IMG/VR virus record: IMGVR_UViG_3300027801_000038
Span: 1-49,469 of that record
Length of the DNA stretch: 49,469 nt
Direction: 5' to 3' (one strand)
DNA from: a virus
A model generated the notes under the pieces. That model saw only the letters and a list, made by a program, of their open reading frames with translations, had not been told where the DNA came from and searched no databases. Both the position numbers and the translations under genes were made by a program. Shown one piece after another: positions 1 to 6,742 of the stretch (the first letter of the stretch is position 1; each line of letters begins with the position of its first letter).

Positions 1-1
1 C

Positions 2-466
2 GAAGATTTATTAATGTGGACTCCACCTGAGTGGAACGAGTATGATGCATTTATTAATTGTGCTCATTTAGACTTTCAGCAATGCAATCTACTAATGTTG
101 GCCTACGAAGCATACAAAGAAGATGAGACTAAAACAATAATCAACATCTCATCTCGTGCAAGTCAGCCTAACATATCTAAGGGATACCTCTATGCGGCTC
201 AGAAAGCCGCTCTACTGCATTTAAATAACAACCTAGTGTACAACTCAGACAAGAGATGTCGTATCACTACGATGAACCTAGGACTCTTAAATCACACTGA
301 CCTTCCTAGTATCTCACACAATGAGGTTGCAAGTTGGATATACAGTCACCTCACTACATCTAAACATGTAGACATACCTGAGATCACCCTTCAGAATAGG
401 GCAAACTACATGACCATTCAACGTGATAAAGAAACACTTAGAGAACTAGAGAGATATACTAAATAA
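2..466 (+). CDS. Short-chain dehydrogenase/reductase-like protein, 5' end missing
   Basis: The frame is open to the left window edge, so the N-terminal cofactor-binding part lies outside the window. Counting from the first in-window ATG at 14, residues 44-50 read NISSRAS. They are followed by Tyr60-x-x-x-Lys64 in YAAQK. This Ser...YxxxK arrangement is the active-site signature of the SDR family (NAD(P)-dependent oxidoreductases or epimerases). The C-terminal third (ITTMNLGLLN) fits the segment after the active-site helix. The stop lies just before the next small gene. The substrate cannot be told. Family assignment is by motif only and the missing Rossmann Gly motif could not be checked. Confidence 0.6.
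   Translation, partial: EDLLMWTPPEWNEYDAFINCAHLDFQQCNLLMLAYEAYKEDETKTIINISSRASQPNISKGYLYAAQKAALLHLNNNLVYNSDKRCRITTMNLGLLNHTDLPSISHNEVASWIYSHLTTSKHVDIPEITLQNRANYMTIQRDKETLRELERYTK
458..465 (+). promoter_or_regulatory. Possible late promoter variant (ACTAAATA)
   Basis: ACTAAATA lies at the end of the SDR gene. It is placed exactly as the TATAAATA late promoters are at 21144, 41103 and 44922: five bases separate it from an ATG, so the predicted +1 is the A at 471. It overlaps TATACT at 455-460. It is a variant of the consensus, so the call is weak. Confidence 0.35.
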
Positions 467-470
467 TATT

Positions 471-719
471 ATGACTACAGAATATAACGACTTTGGTTTT
501 ACCGCTATGGATGCAGATGAACTTGCGTCCATTGATTCTAAGATTATCGAGAAGACTACTACTGCAACGGAAGTAATCAACAAACTCGATGATTTCGTAA
601 GACCCCTACTTGAGAATCTTGCAAAGGATTCAGACAAGGACTATATCTATTGGCCCAATCGAGTAGAGATCATAAACAAGAAATTAAAAGAATTAGACGA
701 AATTCAAAAAACCCTCTAG
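471..719 (+). CDS. Small acidic phage protein of unknown function
   Basis: 82 residues, starting DFGFTAMDADEL after a short Thr/Glu stretch. It is acidic and mostly predicted helical, with no Cys cluster and no membrane segment. It starts 4 bases after the SDR stop and has no clear Shine-Dalgarno sequence. The upstream ACTAAATA box may give a leaderless message. Short proteins of this style recur in T4-like marine phages. That statement comes from general familiarity and was not searched. No function is assigned. Confidence 0.65.
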   Translation: MTTEYNDFGFTAMDADELASIDSKIIEKTTTATEVINKLDDFVRPLLENLAKDSDKDYIYWPNRVEIINKKLKELDEIQKTL

Positions 720-745
720 ACAGAGAGTTGGGTTTATGTTATACT
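717..745 (+). promoter_or_regulatory. Sigma70-type promoter, extended -10
   Basis: A TAGACA -35-like box at 717-722, a 17-base spacer and TATACT at 740-745 preceded by TG (TGT-TATACT). It is the only evident promoter for the 405-residue gene at 885 and lies about 140 bases upstream of it. The -10 continues into ACTAAATA (743-750), so a late-type overlap is also possible. Confidence 0.6.
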
Positions 746-751
746 AAATAC

Positions 752-884
752 ATATGATGATTAAAGGGGATTAGCTCCTTTAGCTTCAAAGCAGACAAAC
801 CTATTTCGAAAGATACCATGGTGAGTCGATACAAAGAACGACTTAATTGTCAATGTTCCGAGTATTTAAAAAGAGGAAAAACCC
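752..884 (+). promoter_or_regulatory. Structured 5' leader of the 405-residue gene
   Basis: The roughly 130-base leader between the promoter at 740 and the ATG at 885 contains two hairpins. One pairs 763-769 (AAAGGGG) with 775-781 (CTCCTTT) around a 5-base loop, with one G-U pair. The second pairs AGTCG with CGACT around a 10-base loop near 824-843. A six-codon upstream ORF (MMIKGD) starts at 754. The Shine-Dalgarno AGAGGAAA sits just before 885. Regulation by this leader is inference. Confidence 0.35.
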
Positions 885-2102
885 ATGAGAGCAACAATCA
901 ACGCTTTTAAAACAGTCGTACCGTTTCAACAACCGACATTCAATAACAACCCACACTATCAACTAGACTTAACAATGAGTCTCGCGGAGAGTGGCTATCC
1001 AATTTATAAGACCAAAGAGTTCCTTCTTAAGGTACTAGCTGGTGCAATAAAAACAGGACAAGTTAATAAAGATTATGATATCTTAAGTAAACTTCGTGCA
1101 AGAAAGTTTAATTTAATGAAAATGATCTCTGCAGCAGCCGAGAAGGATTTACAAACCAAAGGTTATTCTTCAGGTAACCAAGATGTAAAAATATTGCAAG
1201 AGGTTCTCGGAGAAGGTGGTACATTTTTATATAGTTCACCATGTCCTATGGTGGTAACTAATCCAACATCCTCAAAAGATGTGTTAGCAATTGGTGACAA
1301 TAGATTTGCAGCCAAAGGAAAACTTGGATGGAAGTATGATATCACTGATGTTATAGAATTGGATTTAACAAACACAGAAGATTTTGCAATCTATAAGATG
1401 ATTTCGTCTAACAGTAACAACCATCCACATCAAACTTCAATGAAAACTAAAGAAGTGACTGCATTGGTCTATGAGATGGTTTGTAGGGATACTCAATTAA
1501 TTGATATGTTCAATCCAAAGAAAAATACATTTGATAAAAACAAATGTTTTGATTTCATTAAATCATACAAAGAACCTATTACCTCAACTTCACTAAAAAC
1601 AGTTCTAAAAAATGTACAAATAAAATTGAGTGAAGGAAGTCAGATTCGAGGAATGTTTAAAACCATGACATCTGATGGAGAGACTTTAAAACAAGCAACT
1701 GCTCTAGGTACAGACAAGAGAGACGATATCATAACTGTAGAAAAGGGTATGATTGATAGGTATCTATATGACAACATCGTTAAATTAGCTGGGACTTTTA
1801 ATAAACTATATGTCATTATGAAAGTAAACACTTCCGATTTTAGTATATCAGTAGATAAGTTAAATCAGAGCAGACGTGATGCCGCACATTCTCTAAAAAT
1901 AATCTCGTCAGCTGCAAGTGCAATAGCTGGATTTAAAAAAGTGGGAATCAAACAAGCATACATAGACAATGTAGTAATCTTAGGTTACTGGTCACAACAC
2001 TCATCAGAGTCAGCAGAACTTCTTCAAAGAGTGGATGTTAATGGTACGATTACAAGTGTGAGTCTTGATGAAGCATTGAACCTACCATCAATGGTTGTTT
2101 AA
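885..2102 (+). CDS. Conserved-looking phage protein of unknown function, monocistronic
   Basis: 405 residues, soluble, with no signal peptide and no motif I recognise. The protein has a mixed alpha/beta look and ends LDEALNLPSMVV. It has a good AGAGGAAA Shine-Dalgarno. It stands alone between its own promoter (717-745) with a long hairpin-bearing leader and a rho-independent terminator (2123-2148). Neighbouring small genes are instead packed in overlapping strings. This isolation suggests separately controlled, possibly strong early expression, for example of a host-takeover protein. The role is inference only. Confidence 0.8.
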   Translation: MRATINAFKTVVPFQQPTFNNNPHYQLDLTMSLAESGYPIYKTKEFLLKVLAGAIKTGQVNKDYDILSKLRARKFNLMKMISAAAEKDLQTKGYSSGNQDVKILQEVLGEGGTFLYSSPCPMVVTNPTSSKDVLAIGDNRFAAKGKLGWKYDITDVIELDLTNTEDFAIYKMISSNSNNHPHQTSMKTKEVTALVYEMVCRDTQLIDMFNPKKNTFDKNKCFDFIKSYKEPITSTSLKTVLKNVQIKLSEGSQIRGMFKTMTSDGETLKQATALGTDKRDDIITVEKGMIDRYLYDNIVKLAGTFNKLYVIMKVNTSDFSISVDKLNQSRRDAAHSLKIISSAASAIAGFKKVGIKQAYIDNVVILGYWSQHSSESAELLQRVDVNGTITSVSLDEALNLPSMVV

Positions 2103-2122
2103 TTCAAAATAAAGTTTAAAAA

Positions 2123-2148
2123 GGGGTTTACAATGACCCCTTTTTTTT
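2123..2148 (+). terminator. Rho-independent terminator after the 405-residue gene
   Basis: GGGGT (2123-2127) pairs with ACCCC (2136-2140) around an 8-base loop and is followed by eight T (2141-2148). The stem is short but GC-rich with a perfect U-tract. It overlaps the next promoter. Confidence 0.7.
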
Positions 2149-2156
2149 CGTATAAT
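2127..2156 (+). promoter_or_regulatory. Sigma70-type promoter embedded in a terminator
   Basis: TTTACA at 2127-2132, an 18-base spacer and TATAAT at 2151-2156. The -35 lies in the loop of the preceding terminator hairpin and the spacer contains the C4T8 tract. It drives the string of small genes from 2193. The layout (TTxACAATG, then C-rich, then T-rich, then -10) matches the promoters at 2707 and 3177. Confidence 0.65.
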
Positions 2157-2192
2157 GGTATCTACTATGAAACAATACAATAAGGAAAAAAT

Positions 2193-2465
2193 ATGAATAA
2201 AGCAGGAGAATATTACGCAGAAGACCCAAAGGTCATGCAAGTCGTAAAGTTAGGTCAGGAACTAATAGCAAAAGCAGAAGATGGAACACTATTCAATGGT
2301 AATGACGATGAGTCATATAAACTATGGAATGCAGCCGTCACAGCAGGAAATCGAATGACTACATTCGGTATGGTTTGGAGCAACTTCAAATCAATGTCAC
2401 AGTTAACTAAGATCGAAGCATCAGCAGTGTTACAATATTTAGATATTAAGAGAAAGGATAAATGA
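2193..2465 (+). CDS. Small phage protein of unknown function
   Basis: 90 residues with an AAGGAAAAA ribosome-binding site. The sequence looks all-helical (VVKLGQELIAKAEDG, then a C-terminal basic tail). There is no Cys motif and no membrane segment. First gene after the promoter at 2127-2156. Its stop overlaps the ATG of the next small gene (ATGA at 2462-2465), indicating translational coupling. Function unknown. Confidence 0.7.
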   Translation: MNKAGEYYAEDPKVMQVVKLGQELIAKAEDGTLFNGNDDESYKLWNAAVTAGNRMTTFGMVWSNFKSMSQLTKIEASAVLQYLDIKRKDK

Positions 2466-2635
2466 GGCTGATATTAGAAAACTATGGAGATGCAAGAATA
2501 TTCTCAGAACGGCCCTATGGTTACAAGCGATATATCGTGGAATACAAGGATGGACGAACTGTAATGTACAGTAGTCTTTGGTATTCTCTAGAGAAAGTTA
2601 AAAAATTTGTGGAGAAAGACTTAAATGGAACCTGA
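2462..2635 (+). CDS. 57-residue phage protein of unknown function
   Basis: A short frame starting in the ATGA overlap with the preceding gene. It begins MRLILENYGDARIF, continues with an aromatic, basic middle (YGYKRYIVEYKDG) and ends in a charged helix (LEKVKKFVEKDLNGT). The overlap at both ends with neighbouring frames and the sensible amino-acid make-up support it being real. No family recognised. Confidence 0.6.
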   Translation: MRLILENYGDARIFSERPYGYKRYIVEYKDGRTVMYSSLWYSLEKVKKFVEKDLNGT

Positions 2636-2702
2636 AGACCATAGACCACTACTCTTATTAGGGTTAGCTTTAGTCATAATTTATGTAGTTATTTACCTCT
2701 AA
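2625..2702 (+). CDS. 25-residue single-span membrane peptide
   Basis: Starts inside the last codons of the preceding frame. It encodes a short charged N-terminus (MEPEDHRP) followed by about 17 hydrophobic residues (LLLLGLALVIIYVVIYL). This is a minimal single transmembrane helix, probably with the N-terminus in the cytoplasm. It ends 4 bases before the promoter at 2707. Such micro-membrane proteins are easily missed. The frame is short, so confidence is moderate. Confidence 0.45.
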   Translation: MEPEDHRPLLLLGLALVIIYVVIYL

Positions 2703-2706
2703 ACAC

Positions 2707-2736
2707 TTGACAATGCCCTCACTTTTTTGTTATACT
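2707..2736 (+). promoter_or_regulatory. Sigma70-type early promoter, extended -10
   Basis: TTGACA (2707-2712), an 18-base spacer, TATACT (2731-2736) with TG before it. The predicted start site is near 2743. It is nearly the same in design and spacer content as the promoter at 3177-3206. Confidence 0.85.
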
Positions 2737-2769
2737 ATGTATATAATGAAAAATCAAGAGGAAACAAAT

Positions 2770-3174
2770 ATGAAATTATCAGAACTAGTTGAAGAAGTCA
2801 ACTCAGAACAGAACCTATTAGAAAAAGTCCAACTATTATGTGATGGACTAACAGCACAGATACATGCCGCGTATAAACATACTGCGAATAACTACTACGG
2901 CTATACAGTCGGTAAAAAATACATCAAGGTCATCTCTTATGGAAATCAGACTTCTGTTTGGGGTTTTATCAACATCAATGAATTCACTAAAGTCAGGAAA
3001 ATGGAAAGAGTGAATGGTATTGTCAACAAAGAAATTACTTTCAAAGAAGGTGATGTGTTAATGTCAGCAGGTTGGAACACTCCAGCACTGAATATGGCAA
3101 GAGGAAACCTTTTAACCACCGCAGGATATCCTGTTCATCAAGGTAACCAACACGGCCCTAGTTACCTAATATAA
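2770..3174 (+). CDS. Phage protein of unknown function
   Basis: 134 residues from the ATG at 2770, which follows an AAGAGGAAA Shine-Dalgarno. The upstream in-frame ATG at 2749 is too close to the predicted start site and TTG 2707 lies inside the promoter, so both were rejected as starts. A helical N-terminus (residues 1-35) is followed by a Tyr/Gly-rich beta-looking part (NNYYGYTVGKKYIKVIS, SVWGFININEF) and a Gly-rich tail. No catalytic motif recognised. A single gene between two near-identical promoters. Confidence 0.75.
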   Translation: MKLSELVEEVNSEQNLLEKVQLLCDGLTAQIHAAYKHTANNYYGYTVGKKYIKVISYGNQTSVWGFININEFTKVRKMERVNGIVNKEITFKEGDVLMSAGWNTPALNMARGNLLTTAGYPVHQGNQHGPSYLI

Positions 3175-3176
3175 AC

Positions 3177-3206
3177 TTGACAATGGGTGTCACTTTTTGG
3201 TATACT
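3177..3206 (+). promoter_or_regulatory. Sigma70-type early promoter, extended -10
   Basis: TTGACA (3177-3182), an 18-base spacer, TATACT (3201-3206) preceded by TGG. It shares TTGACAATG, TCACTTTTT and the TATACTA block with the promoter 470 bases upstream. Confidence 0.85.
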
Positions 3207-3239
3207 AGTAGAGTAGAGAAATAAAGAGATAAACAAATT

Positions 3240-3467
3240 ATGATAACATTACAAAGACAATCCATGTTAACAGGTAACACTAGTTCAATGGAATTAAACA
3301 CAACACAAGAGAAGATCGATATCTTCTTTGACGAATCTCAGAGACAAACAAGACCCTTTATTCAAGACTTGTTCTCAGAGTTGACTCAAGATGAACGAGA
3401 GTTTATTCAAACAGGAGCAACTCCGAAAGAGTGGTCAGATTTAGAGCAAACAGTGAGAGCAATATGA
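3240..3467 (+). CDS. Small phage protein of unknown function
   Basis: 75 residues, Gln/Glu-rich and helical (TQEKIDIFFDESQRQTRPFI). The ribosome-binding site is modest (AAAGAGAT). Its stop overlaps the next start (ATGA at 3464-3467), so the pair is probably translated as a unit from the promoter at 3177. Confidence 0.65.
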   Translation: MITLQRQSMLTGNTSSMELNTTQEKIDIFFDESQRQTRPFIQDLFSELTQDEREFIQTGATPKEWSDLEQTVRAI

Positions 3468-3808
3468 ATATAGAAAATGCAAATAAAGAAATAAATAAAT
3501 TAGAAGACAAGTCTTGGGACTTGGAGTTATTGATATCACAAGTGAACGATAAGACTAAGGAAATCAAATACAATGATGTTCCTAGTGATATCTATCTTTC
3601 GATTATGACTCTCGCAGAAGAGGGTGGTATTGACGAATCAGAACTTGAGTACAAGATTGACGAAGTCAGAAAAAAGGTCAATGCACTTGAGTCTGCAATT
3701 TACGATTTAGTCGAACCCTTTGACGATAAGAAAAGAGAGATCGATAATGCAAAAGATGAAATCGAGTGTGACATCTCAGATTACGAATACGAGAAGAAGC
3801 ATTGTTAA
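3464..3808 (+). CDS. Coiled-coil phage protein of unknown function
   Basis: 114 residues from the ATG at 3464, chosen because it sits in the ATGA overlap with the upstream gene. The longer GTG-started frame would run back through that gene. Highly charged heptad-like sequence throughout (ANKEINKLEDKSWDLELL; EVRKKVNALESAIYDLVEPF), very acidic, ending in Cys. Probably an elongated helical protein. No family recognised. Confidence 0.65.
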   Translation: MNIENANKEINKLEDKSWDLELLISQVNDKTKEIKYNDVPSDIYLSIMTLAEEGGIDESELEYKIDEVRKKVNALESAIYDLVEPFDDKKREIDNAKDEIECDISDYEYEKKHC

Positions 3809-3838
3809 ATACAACTGGAATAGTTAGAGGATAGAGTT

Positions 3839-4207
3839 ATGAGTCATATACCAAGTAGCAAAGTTTTTGTCTTAGGTGGGGTACAGAAAACCTACCACTT
3901 CTCAAATGGATACGGTGCAAGTGTAGTGTGTCATAATGGTTCTTATGGGGGCCCTTACATTCAGAATTCAGATAAAAACTTATGGGAACTTGCAGTACTA
4001 GATGGGGATGATATCACATATCACACACCTATAACACAAGATGTTGTTGGTCACCAATCTGAATCTGAAGTTGAAATTTTACTCAAAGAGATATCAGAGT
4101 TAACACGAGAAATAGTTGAGAAAGAAGAACAGGAATATCAGTTCGCAGCTCAACACGCAGAACAAGATTACATTGATGAATATGGAGAAGACGATGTCAA
4201 CCGATGA
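3839..4207 (+). CDS. Phage protein of unknown function with a helical tail
   Basis: 122 residues with a good Shine-Dalgarno (TTAGAGGAT). The first 60 residues look like a compact beta domain (VFVLGGVQKTYHF, GYGASVVCHNGSYGGPYI). The second half is an acidic helix (residues 74-115, EISELTREIVEKEEQ). The end overlaps the next gene by 14 bases. Function unknown. Confidence 0.7.
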   Translation: MSHIPSSKVFVLGGVQKTYHFSNGYGASVVCHNGSYGGPYIQNSDKNLWELAVLDGDDITYHTPITQDVVGHQSESEVEILLKEISELTREIVEKEEQEYQFAAQHAEQDYIDEYGEDDVNR

Positions 4208-4385
4208 TAAAAAAGTAGAAGCATTTAAAAAACAGCAGGTTGATGATGCAATTAACCGATTGCTTTATGGAACAGCCAATGCACAAGACATGGCACCTGA
4301 AGTTTCAGACGTTCCTAATAGTAATTGTCTATGTGGACACTTTAATTGTCCTGATGAATATGCACATACAACGAGTGGGTATTAA
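4194..4385 (+). CDS. Small Cys-containing phage protein
   Basis: 63 residues from the ATG at 4194 (GGAGA just upstream). The longer frame from 4116 would overlap the preceding gene heavily, so it was rejected. The N-terminal half is helical and the C-terminal half contains CLCGHFNC followed by a nearby His (DEYAHTT), which could bind a metal. Its stop is immediately followed by the hydrolase gene start at 4387. Confidence 0.6.
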   Translation: MSTDDKKVEAFKKQQVDDAINRLLYGTANAQDMAPEVSDVPNSNCLCGHFNCPDEYAHTTSGY

Positions 4386-4386
4386 T

Positions 4387-4902
4387 ATGTATTGCTTTAA
4401 CAACATGCAGAAGTACAAATACCTAAGTCTTTTTATACTGGGTTTTGGTTTTGGATTTTTCACAGGGAATGCTCAAGCATCTGATGAAAACGGTGATGCA
4501 TTTTGTCTTGCACAAAACATCTATTTTGAAAGTGGTAATCAACCTCTTGCAGGGAAGATCGCAGTTGCACAGGTAGTGCAAAACAGGATGAATGACTTTC
4601 AGTTTCCTGATACAATATGTGATGTAGTGTATCAATCCTACACTAGGGTTAACTGGAAAGGTAACGTAGTTCCACAACGTGGAAGGTGTCAGTTTAGTTG
4701 GTATTGTGACGGCAAGTCAGATGAACCAGTTGACTCAGTTACTTGGATTGAATCCATGGGAATTGCACGAAGGGTTCTAGCTGGTGAATGGGGTGACATC
4801 ACAGAAGGTGGCCTTTACTATCACGCAGATTACATCTATCCTTACTGGGCATCCTCTTTAAATGAAACCGTAATTATTAACAACCACATATTTTACAAAT
4901 GA
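4387..4902 (+). CDS. Secreted SleB-type cell-wall hydrolase (Hydrolase_2 family)
   Basis: 171 residues. Residues 1-31 form a Sec-type signal peptide: basic KYKY, a hydrophobic core LSLFILGFGFGFF, and AQA before a likely cut at Ser32. The mature part matches the SleB/CwlJ-like hydrolase fold. AQNIYFESGNQP carries the probable catalytic Glu48, GKIAVAQVVQNR is the following conserved helix, and GRCQFSWYCDG is the family core. Cys40, 78, 101 and 107 could form disulfides after export. The family cuts peptidoglycan glycan strands, so the likely role is host lysis. A signal peptide would let it reach the periplasm without a large-hole holin. Start 4387 was chosen because it gives the complete signal peptide; ATG 4405 is an alternative. 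Confidence 0.85.
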   Translation: MYCFNNMQKYKYLSLFILGFGFGFFTGNAQASDENGDAFCLAQNIYFESGNQPLAGKIAVAQVVQNRMNDFQFPDTICDVVYQSYTRVNWKGNVVPQRGRCQFSWYCDGKSDEPVDSVTWIESMGIARRVLAGEWGDITEGGLYYHADYIYPYWASSLNETVIINNHIFYK

Positions 4903-5198
4903 AACAATTAGATTTATTAGACTCACTTAAACCACCAAGGGGTGGCATAGACAAACAAGAATTTGCACTGATATTAGATGCCGAAGGTAACTTCAAACAG
5001 TATGCACATGGAACCTATGAAGAGATTGAGTATTATTGTGAACAGAATAACTGTTGGGTAGATAAGTATCTTAATTATGTTGCACCACATGTAGTGAGGC
5101 AAGGATTTGATTATATCGGTAGTGGGCCAGGCCATTATGAACTACAAAGAGGATTTAATTACGATACTTCCGAAAAGGTAGTTGACGATAGCTTCTAA
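4899..5198 (+). CDS. Phage protein of unknown function
   Basis: 99 residues, starting in the ATGA overlap with the hydrolase stop, so translationally coupled to it. Tyr-rich (EEIEYYCEQNNCWVDKYLNY) and acidic at the C-terminus, with no membrane segment. Coupling suggests co-expression with the lysis enzyme. A role in lysis is not shown. The end carries the -35 of the promoter at 5182. Confidence 0.65.
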   Translation: MKQLDLLDSLKPPRGGIDKQEFALILDAEGNFKQYAHGTYEEIEYYCEQNNCWVDKYLNYVAPHVVRQGFDYIGSGPGHYELQRGFNYDTSEKVVDDSF

Positions 5199-5210
5199 GT
5201 ATGTTATACT
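5182..5210 (+). promoter_or_regulatory. Sigma70-type promoter, extended -10
   Basis: TTGACG (5182-5187), a 17-base spacer, TATACT (5205-5210) with TG before it. It lies over the 3' end of the preceding gene and is 25 bases upstream of the ATG at 5235. It probably opens the replication and late-transcription block. Confidence 0.7.
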
Positions 5211-5234
5211 TGATGTAACAAAAGGAAACAACCC

Positions 5235-5543
5235 ATGCCAATTTATGAATTTGAGAATCTAGAGACTAATGAATGTTTTGAACTTCTCTTATCCTTTTCA
5301 GGAAAAGATGAATACCTGAAAGACAACCCCAATATTGCACAACGACATTTTAAAGCACCTAATATTGTAGGTGGTCATGGTGATCGTGTAAAGGTAGATG
5401 ATGGGTTTAAAGCAGTTCTATCAAAAGTTGGTGAAGCATATCCCGGCTCAAATTTAGATAAACAAGTAAACAAACAAACAGCCAAGTCCATAAAGACACG
5501 AGGTATTGTCGAAAAACATATGGACATACAGGGTAAAAAGTAG
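5235..5543 (+). CDS. FmdB-like small phage protein lacking the zinc ribbon
   Basis: 102 residues with an AAAAGGAAA ribosome-binding site. It begins MPIYEFENLETNECFELLLS, the layout of the FmdB-type N-terminal domain. The usual CxxC pairs of that domain are absent and only one Cys remains. The remainder (HFKAPNIVGGHGD, VDDGFKAVLSKVGEAYPGS) resembles a protein common in T4-like marine phages, as far as I recall. Role unknown, sometimes called a putative regulator by similarity. First gene after the promoter at 5182. Confidence 0.65.
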   Translation: MPIYEFENLETNECFELLLSFSGKDEYLKDNPNIAQRHFKAPNIVGGHGDRVKVDDGFKAVLSKVGEAYPGSNLDKQVNKQTAKSIKTRGIVEKHMDIQGKK

Positions 5544-5555
5544 TAAAATATAACT

Positions 5556-6218
5556 ATGGAAAATTTAATAGCATTAGGTGATTTAGAATCACTACCAATG
5601 AATCGAATATCAGAGAACGGTAAGAGATTTTATCTTACACCTGAAGGTCAGAAATATCCAAGTGTCACAACTGTCACTGGATTACTTTCAGGAGATCATA
5701 TCAAGTTGTGGAGAGAACGAGTCGGTGAAGAAGAAGCCAACCGTATCTCAAATGCAGCTACAAAACGAGGGACAAGAATGCACTCGTTGTTTGAACAGTA
5801 TCTTCGTGCAGAAGAAGATGTTACATTTGATAACATTATGGAATCATCTATGTTCGAAGCTGTCCAACCTATGTTGGATGAGATTATTCCAATTGCATTG
5901 GAAGCACCATTACACTCTAATTATTTACAGATGGCAGGACAAGTAGATTGTGTTGGTATCTTTGATAACCAGTTATGTGTAATAGATTTTAAAACCTCAT
6001 CCAAGTACAAGGAAGAGTACATGGCAGAACCGTGGTTTCATCAGATGACTGCATATGCAATTATGGTAGAAGAACTTACAGGTGAAGAGGTAGCAGAAAT
6101 TATAGCTATCGTTGGAGTCGATGGTGGTGGGTGTCAGGTGTTTACAGCCGACCCAAGAGAGTATGTGGACAAACTCACTGAGTTGAGAAACAGATATAGA
6201 ATTTTATATGGAGTATAA
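5556..6218 (+). CDS. RecB/MGME1-type PD-(D/E)XK nuclease
   Basis: 220 residues. The nuclease core is readable: His76 and Glu80 in RGTRMHSLFEQYL, Asp131 in AGQVDCVG, Asp144-x-Lys146 in VIDFKTS, and Gln163-x-x-x-Tyr167 in QMTAYA. This order (H, D, DxK, QxxxY) is that of RecB/Cas4/MGME1-like single-strand-end exonucleases. The N-terminal 50 residues (YPSVTTVTGLLSG) also fit the MGME1-like subgroup in T4-like marine phages. It lies just upstream of gp33, gp59 and gp32, consistent with a role in recombination, DNA end processing or host DNA breakdown. Confidence 0.8.
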   Translation: MENLIALGDLESLPMNRISENGKRFYLTPEGQKYPSVTTVTGLLSGDHIKLWRERVGEEEANRISNAATKRGTRMHSLFEQYLRAEEDVTFDNIMESSMFEAVQPMLDEIIPIALEAPLHSNYLQMAGQVDCVGIFDNQLCVIDFKTSSKYKEEYMAEPWFHQMTAYAIMVEELTGEEVAEIIAIVGVDGGGCQVFTADPREYVDKLTELRNRYRILYGV

Positions 6219-6220
6219 AG

Positions 6221-6454
6221 ATGATAAGTAAAAAAGAATTCACAGAGCAGGTCGAACAGATTCTTCTCAGATCAAACACAGACGTAATGGACGCAATCAT
6301 TACAGTGTGTGATAAGAATAATATGGAACCTGAATCTGCAAAGAGATTTATATCACAACCCCTGAAGGAGAAACTTGAAGCAGAAGCACAAGGTCTCAAT
6401 ATGGTTAATCGTGGTAAGTCAGGTCGTGGTAGTATAGTTGGTTTTTTCGAATAG
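6221..6454 (+). CDS. 33: gp33-like late transcription coactivator
   Basis: 77 residues against 112 in T4. The central part (DVMDAIITVCDKNNMEPESA, then KRFISQPLKEKLEAEA) follows the pattern of T4 gp33. That pattern is a helix, a glutamate/proline turn, a conserved KFI/RFI and an amphipathic helix. In T4, gp33 bridges RNA polymerase to the sliding clamp so that gp55 can use TATAAATA late promoters. The C-terminal SIVGFFE is a hydrophobic-acidic tail that would fit a clamp-binding motif. Synteny supports the call, since T4 also has 33-59-32 in this order. The N-terminus of T4 gp33 is missing here. Confidence 0.7.
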   Translation: MISKKEFTEQVEQILLRSNTDVMDAIITVCDKNNMEPESAKRFISQPLKEKLEAEAQGLNMVNRGKSGRGSIVGFFE

Positions 6455-6463
6455 GAGTTAATA

Positions 6464-6742
6464 ATGAAAAAAGGTGATATCGTAACAGTGGTTACAATTA
6501 GTGGAGAGTACGTTGGAAAACTAGTCTCACTTGAAGACGCAACAGTAGAGTTGAAAGACCCTAAAATGATTTTATCAAATCCAACTGATGGTAGTATGGG
6601 ATTTGCAAAAGGACTAGCTGCAACAGGAATGGAAAATCCTACATCAGCAGTATTCCAACAAGTAGTATTTGTAGTTCCTACAAATGAGAAAGTAGCAGAG
6701 GCCCACTTAACTGCAACAAGTGGATTGGTGTTAGCGAAGTAG
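6464..6742 (+). CDS. Small conserved phage protein, possible Sm-like beta barrel
   Basis: 92 residues with an AGGAGT ribosome-binding site. It begins KKGDIVTVVTISGEYVGKLV followed by ATVELKDPKMIL, a strand-turn-strand pattern like an Sm/Hfq-type small barrel. SMGFAKGLAATGMENPTSAV forms a Gly-rich insert. Proteins of this design recur between gp33 and gp59 in marine T4-like phages from memory, but their function is not established to my knowledge. The Sm-fold suggestion is inference. Confidence 0.6.
   Translation: MKKGDIVTVVTISGEYVGKLVSLEDATVELKDPKMILSNPTDGSMGFAKGLAATGMENPTSAVFQQVVFVVPTNEKVAEAHLTATSGLVLAK

Noticed and set aside
762-880. tRNA in the gap before 885
   Set aside because: The hairpins do not form a cloverleaf and no TTCRA arm with CCA-side stem is present.
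819-911. 30-codon upstream ORF (MVSRYKERLNCQ...) overlapping the start of the 405-residue gene
   Set aside because: No ribosome-binding site, and it runs into the gene in another frame; kept only as part of the leader region.
2707-2769. TTG start for the gene ending at 3174
   Set aside because: This TTG is the -35 box of a clear promoter; the ATG at 2770 has a good Shine-Dalgarno.
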